This document shows, piece by piece, positions 24,701 through 36,400 of a stretch of 64,000 nucleotides of DNA. A program made the translations under genes and the position numbers. Within the stretch, counting starts at the first letter, position 1. Each line of letters starts with the position of its first letter. Source of the DNA: Vitis vinifera. Taxonomy: Eukaryota > Streptophyta > Magnoliopsida > Vitales > Vitaceae. A model generated the notes under the pieces. The model was not told where the DNA came from, did not search any database, and was given only the letters and a program-made list of their open reading frames with translations. The stretch is taken from positions 7,280,001 through 7,344,000 of the forward strand of contig NC_081807.1 of the NCBI RefSeq assembly GCF_030704535.1. The letters are read 5' to 3'.

Positions 24701-27415
24701 TCATGCCATGTTAGCATGAAGAAAAAAAATCACAATACACCATTTGAAAGGCAGCTTCATTTGATGATTTTTAGTCATCTGGTTACAACATTAGTTTCAT
24801 GGAAAATTAAAAAAAAAAAAGAAAAAAACTTCGACCGTCCATAGGTTTGAGTTCTGAGGTCAAAGACCAAAATCATCAGATGGAGCTGAATTTCAGTGTG
24901 CTTAATGTAGTACTAAATGAGACATCAATTTATGGATATCATCCTTTTCTTGATGTTGACATGGCATGGTGTTAGTGGGAACCTAAGGTGAGATCCTTTC
25001 TTCTCCCTGAACTTGGGTTTCTTCCTTTGAACTTATTTTGTTCTCTTTTTCCCTTTCTCTATGTCCTACCAGAAAAGTTATACCTGTGTACTTTTAAGGA
25101 TAATTTCAAGCTGCCTAAAAAATTTAGAATAACCCATGAATATTACTCAGGTGAAGGCTACTCCTACACTAAAAGCATACTGGTTGAATTCAATCTTCTT
25201 CAGGTAGGGATTATTCATGCTATCAACAAGCTCCAAAGTGATCTACCAAATTTGAACTTGGCAGTATCACTGCATGCACCAGTTCAAGATATCCGTTGTC
25301 AGATAATGCCTGCAGCTCGAGCTTTTCCTTTGGAAAAGCTCATGGATACCCTGCGGACCTACCAAACGAATAGGTAAAGATTAGATTTACATCACTGATC
25401 TGCAGAAAAATCCTTTAAACTTGCATTTTTCTCTCTTTTCCAGTCATTTTTAGAGTCCCGATATCTCATTTTTAATTGGATTTTCAGTGGACAGAAAATC
25501 TTTATTGAGTACATAATGCTTGATGAGGTGAATGATGAAGAGCAACATGCTCACCAGCTTGGGAAATTGCTGGAGACATTTCAAGTGGTAAGATCTATAT
25601 TTCAAATTACTGCATGCAGAAACTCTGCTTCATCATGCTTTTGCTATGAAGAGTGTGCATATTTTTCAATATGTGGATTACTGATTAGTTAAACAGATTT
25701 TCAAATATGTGGGAAGTAATTAGTTGTTTTTATGGCCCACATAGTGGATTTCATAGTCAAATAACTTATCCAACAGAGACAAAGGATAACAGACCATAAT
25801 GTTGACACTTGCTAAATTTTTGGGCAACAGGTTTTATAGTTAATCTCAGGTTTAGGGTTATTACGTTGAAGCTGCAGATTCAATTAAGGATATTAAGCAG
25901 TGACTCCTGAAGCCCTAATGATTTGCAGACTTTTCTTATGGAATTTAAGGTAGTGTTGGAAATGGGCACAAGCACGGACCAGATCTAAAGTTGCCTCCAT
26001 CTTGAACTTAACCCATTTATAATCAAGTTGAAGAACCTCTCTCTGCATTATTTATTTATTTATTTTTTAAATTGATTTTTTTTTTAATTAAGTAAAGATG
26101 TGAGAATTCCCAAAGTAGGCAAACCCTTGTACTCAGGAGTGTACAAAGGGGGTGAACCCTTTATAGTCAGGGGTGTACAACAAACACCTAGGAGCAAGAA
26201 AACCAAAAGAAAAGCCCTTTGCACGGATAAGCAGGTTGAAAAGTCTTATGGAGTCAACTCAAATATTTAAAAATGTAAACATATAAGCCATCTATAATCA
26301 GGTTGAATTGGGTTAATGTTTGAGTGAAGCCTTTTCCTAGAACAATTTTTTTTTTTAAAGACAAAATAATAACAATTTAAGAATTAAATATAACTTCTGG
26401 AAAAACATTCTAAACCAGATATAATTCCCTATAAGCTACTACGCCGGCATTATGGAGTTTTGATGTCTTTTGGTTCAGTCTTTCTTTTCTTCCCCTTGGA
26501 TAATCCCCTGTATATTCCCCGTGTGCTAGTGTTTGTTCCCTTTTGGCATTTTCTTATAGTACAATTTTTGCACATTAAAAATATCCGAAACTTCATATCT
26601 TCTTCTATGTGGTGATTGATGTGGCATAGTTGTCATACATTGTGCCCCATGTTTCCTTGGGAATTAAGCATACGAAAATCTTCCTTTCCAGAATCAGAAC
26701 TGCTGAGTCTTGTTTTATTCATGACTACTGAATATTACACCATTATCTTGAAAGTGATGAGCTGATCTATTTTTATCGTTCATCAGGCCTCTGTTGTATA
26801 TCATAGTCAAGTATGGAAGTTGCTTTTGCGATGGAAGAATTTGGGGCCATGATGGATGAAAGTTATTAGAAATTAGAACATATGAGAAAACGCTAGGAAG
26901 ACATTCCAGAATACTCAATTTGATAATCCTCATTTAGAAGGTCTGAAATTTTGGCAGGCCTGAAATGATCTGGCCATACATTGTTCTTTTTTCAAGACAT
27001 GGTTTTGGGGGGTCTTTGAAATGGAACAGTACTATTTTGGAATCATTACAATAAGCATACCAAATGCTCACTTTTCCAATTGTATGTGTCATTATTGACT
27101 AAAAGATTCTTATCATTTTTAGCATTGATCCACTCCTAACCTTTTCAGTGGATTGTGTTCCTTTGTGAGCAGGTTGTAAATCTTATACCTTTCAATCCCA
27201 TTGGCAATCTAAGTTATTTTAAAACCAGTAGCGAACAGAAAGTTGCAAGATTTCAGAAAATTCTTAGAGGTACTTATAACATCAGGACAACAGTACGCAA
27301 GCAAATGGGTCAAGACATAAGTGGTGCATGTGGTCAGTTGGTGGTTAATCAACCAGATAAGAGGTCTACAGGAAGTGCTGGTCTCTTAACCGACATTGAA
27401 GATTTGCATCTTTGA
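18775..27415 (+). CDS. RlmN-type radical SAM RNA methyltransferase, 7 exons, 372 aa
   Basis: Coding exons: 18775-19029, 22137-22247, 22667-22801, 23688-23792, 25204-25373, 25488-25587, 27173-27415. All introns are GT...AG and the phases join cleanly. Bacterial RlmN methylates C2 of adenosine in 23S rRNA (A2503) and tRNA (A37) using SAM and a 4Fe-4S cluster. The cluster motif GCKMGCKFC (CX3CX2C) is in exon 3. The two cysteines of the RlmN mechanism sit in STLCISSQ (end of exon 2) and SGACGQL (exon 7). GMGEPLNNY and LAVSLHAP are further family blocks. Length is close to bacterial RlmN. No clear transit peptide is seen, so location is uncertain (plastid, mitochondrial or cytosolic). Introns hold transposon pieces, but the frame is intact. 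The 3' end converges on the minus-strand gene at 30459. Confidence 0.92.
19250..19664. other. Intron 1 sequence, possibly further LINE-derived
   Basis: Between the first splice donor and the LINE at 19676 there is no exon. A short minus-strand frame (19433-19798) has no convincing domain. The stretch might be older non-LTR element sequence, but I see no diagnostic motif. Confidence 0.3.
19676..20735 (-). mobile_element. 5'-truncated LINE (L1-type) in intron 1 of the RlmN-like gene
   Basis: The minus strand encodes the C-terminal zf-RVT region of a plant LINE ORF2 (20387-19815): [14 protein letters not shown], a degenerate [14 protein letters not shown] zinc motif, [12 protein letters not shown] and the terminal FIDWLGSK. 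A 3' tail follows and ends in a T-run (plus strand) at about 19673-19682. An imperfect 11-bp duplication, AGGAGGGTATT (19665-19675) and AGGAGGGCATT (20736-20746), brackets the insertion. It is dead and in antisense orientation to the host gene. Confidence 0.8.
20747..21330 (+). mobile_element. Second LINE fragment, opposite orientation, in intron 1
   Basis: On the plus strand 20760-20960 reads like the end of a LINE ORF2 ([13 protein letters not shown], then [11 protein letters not shown]), and 21060-21170 continues as LANRCFLF...[12 protein letters not shown], the zf-RVT region. The frame contains stops and indels. Near 21175 an A/T-rich string begins a tail-like segment to about 21330. Together with 19676-20735 this places two LINE pieces head-on in one intron. 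Confidence 0.65.
21331..22136. other. Rest of intron 1
   Basis: Non-coding and ends at the TACCAG acceptor before 22137. No conserved exon seen. Confidence 0.5.
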
Positions 27416-27913
27416 TACAGCAGTTCATTTCAGGTGAGGCAGATTTATTTTTATTGTAGGAAGTATTAACATTAAATTCCAGTTAATCTTGTATGATGGA
27501 ATAAATTTATCTCTGATCAACACAGGCACCTTCATTCTTTTATTATTGTGTCTATCTATAATCCCAACTATTACTATAGGTTACCGAATCTCCTAAATAC
27601 TTATATCCAATTTTAGGTATATCTTAAGTGTCTAGCAAAAGCCATCCCTGTAAAGAAATGATTAAAATTACGATTGATAAATATTTGGTAATTGTGATGA
27701 ATTAAAGAGGATGCACATGAAAAGCCAACCCTGCACGTCATGAACTTGGCACAATGTGGCACCACACAAGCAAGTGATCCACCTATTGTAGACATCCGTA
27801 GATGCACTGGGATTGACCAGGATGATCCATTTGCTTGAACTAAGATGCTAATTGTCAGCAGTTTGTCCATTCTACATGTTCAAGTTAAATAAAAGTACCT
27901 CACCATGTTTATG

Positions 27914-27932
27914 AAATTGCAATAAGAAGGTT
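27914..27932. repeat. SINE target duplication, left copy (19 bp)
   Basis: AAATTGCAATAAGAAGGTT, identical to 28065-28083. Confidence 0.85.
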
Positions 27933-28064
27933 GCAGGTTTAAGTGGTAAGTAGTCAGGTTGGGTTGTGAGAGGTTCCAGGTTTGAGTCCTTTTGAGTCCT
28001 AGGTAGAGACAAAAAATGAAAAAAAGAAAAAGAAAAGAAAGAGAGTTTGTATATTAGAAAAAAA
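27933..28064 (+). mobile_element. tRNA-derived SINE, 132 bp, with perfect 19-bp duplication
   Basis: The body starts GCAGGTTTAAGTGGTAAG and contains GGTTTGAGTCC, a match to the RNA polymerase III B box, at about 27979-27989. It ends in an A-rich, then GAAAA-rich, tail. It is bracketed by identical 19-bp copies at 27914-27932 and 28065-28083. A short body, Pol III box, A-rich tail and long duplication together define a SINE inserted by target-primed reverse transcription. A perfect duplication means a fairly recent insertion. Confidence 0.85.
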
Positions 28065-28083
28065 AAATTGCAATAAGAAGGTT
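28065..28083. repeat. SINE target duplication, right copy (19 bp)
   Basis: Identical to 27914-27932. Confidence 0.85.
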
Positions 28084-28469
28084 ATTCAATTGTCATTTGG
28101 ATGCACTTTCTGTTTTATGTCTTCAAAACAAAAACAGAAAATATGAGTAAATACAAAATATAGGAACTGATATAACTTACCATAAAAAGATAAAGGTTTT
28201 TAAAGACTGTATAAAAAACCTGGGGTTTTTAAAACATTTCATCACATGAAAATTTAAGAATTTTAAAAGTAATTTTTAATAGCATAAGCTAAACTTATAC
28301 ATTTTGTTTGAGTTCCTACATTTTAAATATTAGTTGTTACTATTTTTTATTTTTAAAAACAAAGATATAAAGTTTATTCCAATGTCACCTTCTTGTCCAA
28401 TGAGAATTGGGTGGAAGTCTTAGATCTTGATGAAGGATGTTGGCTACATCACATTTGGAAAAAGTAATT

Positions 28470-28471
<2 letters not shown>

Positions 28472-28519
<48 letters not shown>
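28472..28519. repeat. (TA)n microsatellite, left arm
   Basis: About 48 bp of uninterrupted TA within the left arm of the foldback element. Confidence 0.95.
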
Positions 28520-28521
<2 letters not shown>

Positions 28522-29090
28522 AGGAATAGATTAGGTTGCAAAATAATTGCCAAAGTAATGCTTTTGGGTCATGTGGATAGGTGTTGTTTTATTTTTTTGT
28601 GGCAAAAACAAAACTAGTAATTTTGGTTTAAAGCTAATTACAAAATGCTTTGAAACCAACCCAAGCAATGTTGGTTTTAAGATGACTTCAAAATTGCTCT
28701 AAAACCAGCATTTGCAATTGTGGTTTTAAGGTAAAGTTTAAATTAACACTAAAACCAACATTAGCAATGGTGGTTCTAAGCCAATTTCAAAATTGTTCTA
28801 AAACCAAAATTGGCTTAAAACCACCATTGTTAAATGCGGTTTATATTTGTGCACCAGAATCAACAATACCAATGGTGGCTTTAATAATAGAACCGACTTT
28901 GGCTACTGCAGTTTAGTTCATATACTAAGACCAACTTGGCAATGTTGGTTTTTTGCTTTATTCAACTTCAAATTAAAACCAACAATGCTAATTATGGTTT
29001 TATGATGAAGTTTAAAAACCAAACACCTCCTGTCCACATGCTTCACAAGGATTACTTTTGACAATTATTTTGCAATCCAATCTATTCATG

Positions 29091-29092
<2 letters not shown>

Positions 29093-29172
<80 letters not shown>
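29093..29172. repeat. (TA)n microsatellite, right arm
   Basis: About 80 bp of uninterrupted TA within the right arm of the foldback element. Confidence 0.95.
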
Positions 29173-29175
<3 letters not shown>

Positions 29176-29548
29176 AAAGAAAAGCTACTTTTTCCAAAAC
29201 CTCTACAATTTGGATAAGGTTTGCTGGTGGATGAACTGGTATTCTTAATTAGCTATGCCAAGTGTTTGATCTGTTATTGCTTTAAAGTGAGCAATTCACC
29301 CCCAAGAAAAATTGTACCTTGTGATTTTTTAGCCAGATTAAAATTCATCTCATCAATTTTCTATTAATTCTTCTATTATCTGTCCCTCAATTCTTTCTTC
29401 TTTTTTTTTTCCTTTTTCTTTTTCAACTTATGGAAGACAGAGGATGAGGTATCTTATCACTGGTATTCCTGCATTTTGGAGTGTTGGAAAGAAAAATTTT
29501 GGAATGATTAAAGTTGATAACACCTGTGTTTTCTAATTTTGCATGCAG

Positions 29549-30458
29549 GTTCTTGGTGGAGGGAATTGAGCTTGAGTTTGGAAGTAGCCCTCAGTTGAAG
29601 TCGGAAAAAGTTTCAAATGATTTTTCTTCTAATTAAATGAGTGAATTCCCATAAAATTAGGGCTTTTTGTAAACTAGAAGGATCAGAGAGCAGAGAGATT
29701 ATTCGTGACAGTTCTTTGTTCATAATATGTGGTCACCGAGGTTTCACTTGTTTGATCAGAAACTGAAATTTGGAAAAAAAAAAAAAAAAGAAGGGGGGGA
29801 ACCAAACATTGAGATTGAATATTGGTCTGATTGTAATTTTAAGTCTGTGCCCCCCATAAGGTCCATACAGAAAAGTAATTAAAGCGCTTTCTTTCTACTA
29901 CAATACTTCTTCTGCTTGGTTTGATACGCATCTTCTGCACTTCCCTTCTTTCAGAGCCTGTTGAATACTGTCATGAAACAGTATTTGCCATTGACACTCA
30001 TGATGATAAACTCAATAAATTGACAGCATGAAACAGAATTACTACAAATTTTCTGGTCCTGCAGAGGAAGCTTCAAGCTATATAAATCATGTTTAGGGAC
30101 AGGAACTGAAGTCCATAAGATTCACTCTCCCATTGTGCCTCAGTGGCTCAGTTTCAAACCCTACTTGAGGAAATTTGATTGATTCTGAAGTACAACCTTC
30201 TGGACAACCAGTGCATCTATGGCATCAAACATGTACCTGGATAGATGGGGAACAATTGTAAATCAAAATTCTTCAATTCATTTAGACTCCTTTTACAATA
30301 TCATTCATGAACAAAAAGTACAAGCAACCTTTTAATAAAAGAAAATGTCTTGAGATGTCTTAAGGGGAAAACTGTGTTGGCTGAGAATTTGAACAAACCC
30401 AACAGGGATTTGCTATGAAGATCTAGAGGCTGAAGGACATCCTCAAGCAACTTCAATC
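29549..30458. other. Convergent 3' regions of two genes
   Basis: No coding sequence. This should hold the last 3' UTR part of the RlmN-like gene on the plus strand and the 3' UTR of the minus-strand gene ending at 30459. The polyadenylation sites cannot be fixed from sequence alone. Confidence 0.45.
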
Positions 30459-33400
30459 TTAGGAAGCCAACAGTGCTTCCACCTTTGCAATCTGCTCCTC
30501 TTCCTTCTTTCTGACTGGACTCCTGTTAGCCTCATCAAAAAGGTCATGCTTCCACTTTTCGACTCGGACATCACCTGATCTTTGCCCTTGCCTCCCACCA
30601 AACCTATCCCTTTCCCTAAAATTGCCACCACCACGGCCACTTCCATACCTTGGTGCAGGGCCACCACTCCTCTGTGCTTCTCCCCGGTAGGGCAATGCCC
30701 CATCTCCAGAAAATGGATTTTCCGGTCTGCCTAAGTGACGGGGGTTACGGCCTCCTCTTTCACTTAGCATGGAGCGGTCAGGATGGCTTGGCTTAACAGC
30801 CTCTGTTGCCGCTTTGTCAGCAATTTCATGGTCCACAGGGATCTTCTTCTCCCTAAATGCAGGCCTCTTCCTTGCAGGTGGATGTGGATTGGACTCCATC
30901 TCAAAGAATCCATCATGGCGCCAAACACGGTTTTTGTCACTGCCCTGAGCTTCAGATTTTTCATCCCTTTTCTGTGTATCATCAGTCACTGTCTTGTTTG
31001 TTGCCTTTTCACGATGCTGATCCTTTGAATCCCTATCACCATGCTGATCCTTCGGGTCCCTATCACCATGATGATCCTTGGAGTCCCCCCACCATCCGCG
31101 CTCTTCAAAAGAAAAGGGGAGAATAACACTTGTCATAGGAAAGAATGCTAAAGTTTCAAGATTTTTAGTAGATGCTTAGGTCTTGAACTTTGCAATTAGT
31201 ACAAAACAGGATAACAAAGAGAAAGTTCATATTCACATGATGAAAAGATCTTTGCACCTAATAACTTTCTAATCAAAAGGTATTACGATATCCAATTCAT
31301 AAAAATAGGACAAATATCATTCATAATCAAAATTCAATTATCATACAGCTAAAAGGGAAGGAAATAATAAGAAACCCTTTAAGCTTCCAATATTCAGATC
31401 CTAAGGCCAACTGAAGAACCTAATTCCAAATCCCTTTGTTGCAAAACAAACCATGAACATGGAGACATTGATTGCTCAACCACTCATGACTGAACAACAG
31501 ATGTATGAGGCATTAATGGAGAGAATCATGGTAGAATTGGAAAGATGTTCTGAGAAGCCGACTAGAGTTTTAATGAAAGGAATAAACTGGTTAATTTTTT
31601 AAACGTTTAAGTTTACCAGATTTAAGAACATATGATTTCCACAATTAAAAGGACTTCTACTAAATGACATCTTAAACTTTCATATGAATAGGTTTTCATT
31701 AACAAAATAAAGGATTCTTTAATAGTTCACAGGTAGATACAAAAGTTTAACTTCTAAATTGGTAATACTATATAGTAAAAAATGTGCATGTTCAAGAAAT
31801 AAGTACATGTCCCCATGTTTAAATGTGTAATGTACACACCAACCCACCCACACACCTATATCATCCCGTTCTAATATCCAATCACAAAAACCTATCCTAC
31901 ATGTATAATTAGGGTTCATTAGAGAACTAAAGGGTTAATTTTTATTTATTTTTAAATAGGAATGAAGTTGCCACTTGAAAAATTATTACAAATCAAGAGC
32001 CATTTGTATAGAAAATGTTTCTATGCTGGATTGATGTGAATCACAACACACACACACACACATTAAAACAGGTGAAGCAAAAATTAATAACAAAAATAAC
32101 AGTTGTAGCTCTAATCCGGAAAAAAAAAAAAGTTCTAATAGTATTGCCATCATAATAGTAGTGATAATAGTATAAATAATGACTTGAAATAAATAAACTC
32201 TCACAAAAAATATAAATAGGTACTTACCAGTATTTGCTCTGTGACTGAATCTTCGGCCCGCTTGCCTAGAACCATCCCGCTCATCATGCTGTCATAAGAC
32301 ATCCACAGCAAGACTAAAAAGCTTATATACATGGAGGCACTTGAAACCAGGATTGAACAACAATCCCATTAGGAGACCGAGAACAAAGGGTTGACAAACT
32401 GATAAAAACCAAGTAATTGAACTCATCAGATATATTGATGGTTGATTCAGCAAATGATCAAGTTTCACATGTGGCAAAAGCTTTTCTATGATAATCCTGT
32501 AATTTTTAAATTTTAACTTGGTTTTAGATTTGGTATTTAGCCAATAAGGCAGTTTTCTCTTACCATACCACTAGTGGGATCTATCCTTGCCTAAATAACA
32601 ACTCAGCACATCTTTCAGAGTGAAACAAAAAAAAACTAAGTAAAAGATATCCAAAAAAGAGTTTCAAAAATAATCAAGGACAATTATTGCACCTTCCAAA
32701 TGCACCAAATAAGGAATTGAAAATTCACAACTTCACTTTAATATGATAATGCTTCATGTTAAGCAGTAGAGAATAGTACTTATTCTGCAAGACAGTTAAT
32801 GATCATGTAGTTATAAAATTGGCAGCAATGCTTTAACGGATTCAAAAGGGGCGTGGGTAGCGGACTGTTGGAGTTGTTGGGGGAAGAGGGGGGCTGGAAT
32901 CCCAGTTCTCTAGACCTTTCAATGATTGGGAGGTGGAGGCGGTGGAGAGGTTCCTTTTGACTTTACAAGGAAAGAGGCTAGTCATCAATTTGGAGGATAG
33001 AAAAAGAGACTAAGGACAGAAAATTTTCTGTTAAATCCCTTTATAGTGCTCTTGAACCTAGAAGTGCGGTTCTGTTTTTGAGGAACATCATTTGGAGCCC
33101 TTGTGTCCCCACTAAGGTGGGTTTTTTTTTTGCTTGGGAAGCTTCGTGGGGGAAGATTCTAACCTTGGATCAACTCAAAAGGAAGGGGTTTCCTTTGGTG
33201 TGCTAAAGAGGAATCTATTAATCACGTTCTAATCCATTGTTTCAAGGCAAGGGTTTTCTGGGAGTTACTATTTAGTTTGTTTGGTGTGATGTGGGTCCTT
33301 CCGCTTTCGGCTAGAGATACCCTCCTAGAATGGCATGAATCCTTTGTGGGCAAGAAATGTAGAAAGGTTTGGATGGCAGCTCCACTTTGTTTATTTTGGT

Positions 33401-36400
33401 CGCTTTGGAAGAAAAGAAATAGGATAGCTTTTGAAAATGAGGAACTTTCAATTCAAAGGATGAGATATTCTTTTGTATGTAATCATTGGTCTTGGTCTAA
33501 GTCGTGTATAGATGTAGGACTTTTACCTTTAATCAATTTTTTTGATTGGTTGGGTTCTAGATGAGGGCTGGTGAGTTTTTTTGTATCCCCTCTTCTTTTT
33601 TATTCTTGCGTTTAAGCACCTCTTGTATACTCCCTATATGCTTTGGGTTGCCCTTTAGGCACACTTTTCTCTTAATATATATTTTTTCTGTGTGTTTACC
33701 TATCAAAAAATAAATAAAAATAAAAAATTGGCAGCAATTCAGTGTTTCGCTGTTGCAGGTTGAAACAAACTTCTCTGAAAATCTTTGGGATCCAATGTTG
33801 ATACAGAAGGCAGAGATCATTTATCAGCATACAAGCAAAGATTAACAATCAACTATGAAATAACATAAAGAGATTGAAACTGATGTATATTCACAAATTG
33901 ACACTACACCTGAAAAAAGGATCGATGTCGCGGTATATCAGAAGAGGGTTTGGTTCTGTCACGAGGTCCACTGGTCTTCTTGTCAGATTCTTTGCCTACA
34001 GCCTCCGTTTCCTCCTTGGAATCCGATGCCAATGGGGCCTCCAGTGGTAAAGCATCTTGTAATCTGCGGCGATGCTTTTGATCACGGTCCACATGATCTC
34101 CATTAGTTGTATTAAGACTGCTGGGTATTCTCTCTGTTTCTGGTTTCCCATCCCTCCTAGATCTTTTGGGACTATTAACCAACCAAATGACATAGATGAG
34201 CACAGTAATAACTAAAAGCCAATTAAAAAGGAAAGGCTGCTAGAATGTTAGAACACAAGTCATTACTTTGTTTTTTTTTGATAGGTATAGAACGCAAGTC
34301 ATTACTATTCTGATTGAGACATGTCAACAACCTAATTTGAAAAAAGAAACCTATTCATCCAGTACAATAGGCCACAAAATAAACAAGTAATAAATTACAC
34401 AACTATGAAGAAAGTCATCCAGAATTTTCAAGTTTAACCCCCAATGAGATTAGGGTAAAAGGATTGCAGAATGAAGTTATGATGTTTAAATTCATGAAAT
34501 AAACATGTCTAAGAAACTAATACAACCCGCATTATGTATTCCAGATGGTTTCTTTTCATGGGAAATTAGAGATATATAAATGTGCACCTAACAGAAAGAG
34601 GGAGATATATTAATGTTCACCTAACAGAAAGAGGGAAGGCAACCCAAGTACCATTGCTCCAAACAATTTCAAATTGCTATTCATGCCTTCTTTTCTTTTT
34701 CTTTATTTTTGAATTTTTTTTTTTCCTTGTTTTCCTCTTTTCTTATTTTCTTACCAAAAAGTTTTTTCTTTATCAACACAAAAATGAAAAGAAATTAAGA
34801 TAGGAAGCACTTTTCTGGAAGCACATTTGAATTCTATGTTCAAGTCTTTAAGCTAAGACAGTGTCTAGTGTTGTCGTCTCTGTTGCAATGCACATATACT
34901 AACAAAGCTACACTATCAAAATGGCTCCAAAATAAGTAAACAACACATTTTGGCTTATTCTAACATAAATAACACATAATAATGGGGAATGGAATTGTGT
35001 TATCTCTTCCTCTGTTTTGATCAGATTTTGTAATTGTGGGAAGGATTTCTCATCCTTCTTTTATACTTTTAATCCATTTTAATGAAAACATTGCGTCTAT
35101 GATCAAAAAGGAAAAAAGAAAAATCTGCATGACCTGGAAGGTCAACTAAAAGACAATCACCGAAGCAGCTAGGATTTTATCCAAAGGTGGTCAATAAGGT
35201 GCACAACCCCATCAGCCATTACCGGTACCATATTTTACGAGATCTCAAGGTTATTAGAGACAAAAAAATATATGAAAATTTTGAGGTGGGGGAAAGGGAA
35301 TCTTTTGTTGTCTGCCGTCAATATCCCAATTCCAATACTATACAACCAACCATCTTCCTTTCCTTTCCCAATTCAAACCTATTTTTCTAAGCTTGGGTTA
35401 AAATTTGGGGTAGGATTTGTTTATTTATCATGCTTTTGGTTTTGGCTGGATTCTGTGAGTTTTGAATGGGTTCAAAAGGTAGGATGGGCCATGAAATCAG
35501 ATTGGGTTAAGCCCAAAAACAAGTAACTGAATTTTACATCTACATAACAATGAATTATTGCCTATTAAATTAAAATCACATTAAATCAAAATACTAACAA
35601 CTTGCATCTGACACTATGATTGGCATACATTCAATCAAGAACACATCCCAAGTACGCCAAAAAATATACAAATGGCACCAAAAGGTGGATTGATAAATTA
35701 TTCAAAACAAAAAACTAACATGCAAAACTGAATTATAAACCAAAAAATCATATTAAATTGACCTACATTTAATATCTGTTTCAGTAGGATCTTTTACAAA
35801 TCAAACTACACTAAACAAAGAAAAACCATAAATAACATCTATTCTCTCTAGAACCTTTTGCAAATTAACATGTAAAATTCATAACCACAGTTTGCTAAAT
35901 CAATCCAATAATTAGAAATTTTTGCTACAATCAATAGACTGAATTAAAATTTTCAAATAAAAAAAAAAGAAAAAAAAAAAAAAAAGCATTCATGTCAGAT
36001 TATTTGTAATCAATTTCCAAGACAACCATAAAAGAGTTTGAAATATTAAATAATGCATCTCATATACACTATCTATCGGATTGCTTGAACCCCCAACCAA
36101 GACTAATCCAAATTTAATTCATCTTGACATTCTTTTGCCCAAACTTAACCCAATTTGCAAATTGAGTTGCCCAAATTCAGGTTGGGTAAGGTTGAGCTCC
36201 CACAAGTTGCTGCCATAATTGTTGGTATGATGATAACATGGTCAATCTTTAAACACAATATGCAGATGGCACTTTCCATAAAATGTGGAAAGACCTCAGA
36301 TTTTACATATCTAATGTACCTCTGCCAGGTTGTATTTTTAATAAGATTATCAAGGTATATTTTCACCCAAAGATTTTTATTAGAATTAAAGGCCATACAA

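Larger units (their letters stand above)
28455..29198. mobile_element. Foldback/MITE-like element with (TA)n in both arms
   Basis: Inverted arms: TTGGAAAAAGTA (28455-28466) pairs with TACTTTTTCCAA (about 29186-29197). Next comes a long (TA)n tract in each arm (28472-28519 and 29093-29172). Then GAATAGATTAGGTTGCAAAA and TAATTGCCAAAGTAAT pair with ATTACTTTTGACAATTA and TTTTGCAATCCAATCTATTC (about 29051-29087). The 490-bp interior has about six alternating copies of AAAACCA(A/G)CATTxGCAAT and its complement (TGGTTTTA). It is non-coding. The superfamily is not clear. Confidence 0.75.
27434..29548 (+). other. Probable 3' UTR intron of the RlmN-like gene
   Basis: Eighteen bases after the stop codon, TTTCAG|GTGAGG gives a good donor, and TGCATGCAG|GTTC at 29548/29549 gives a good acceptor. 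If used, the 3' UTR continues from 29549 and may end near the AATAAA at about 30013. The interval holds a SINE and a foldback element, described separately. No transcript was available to prove it. Confidence 0.4.
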
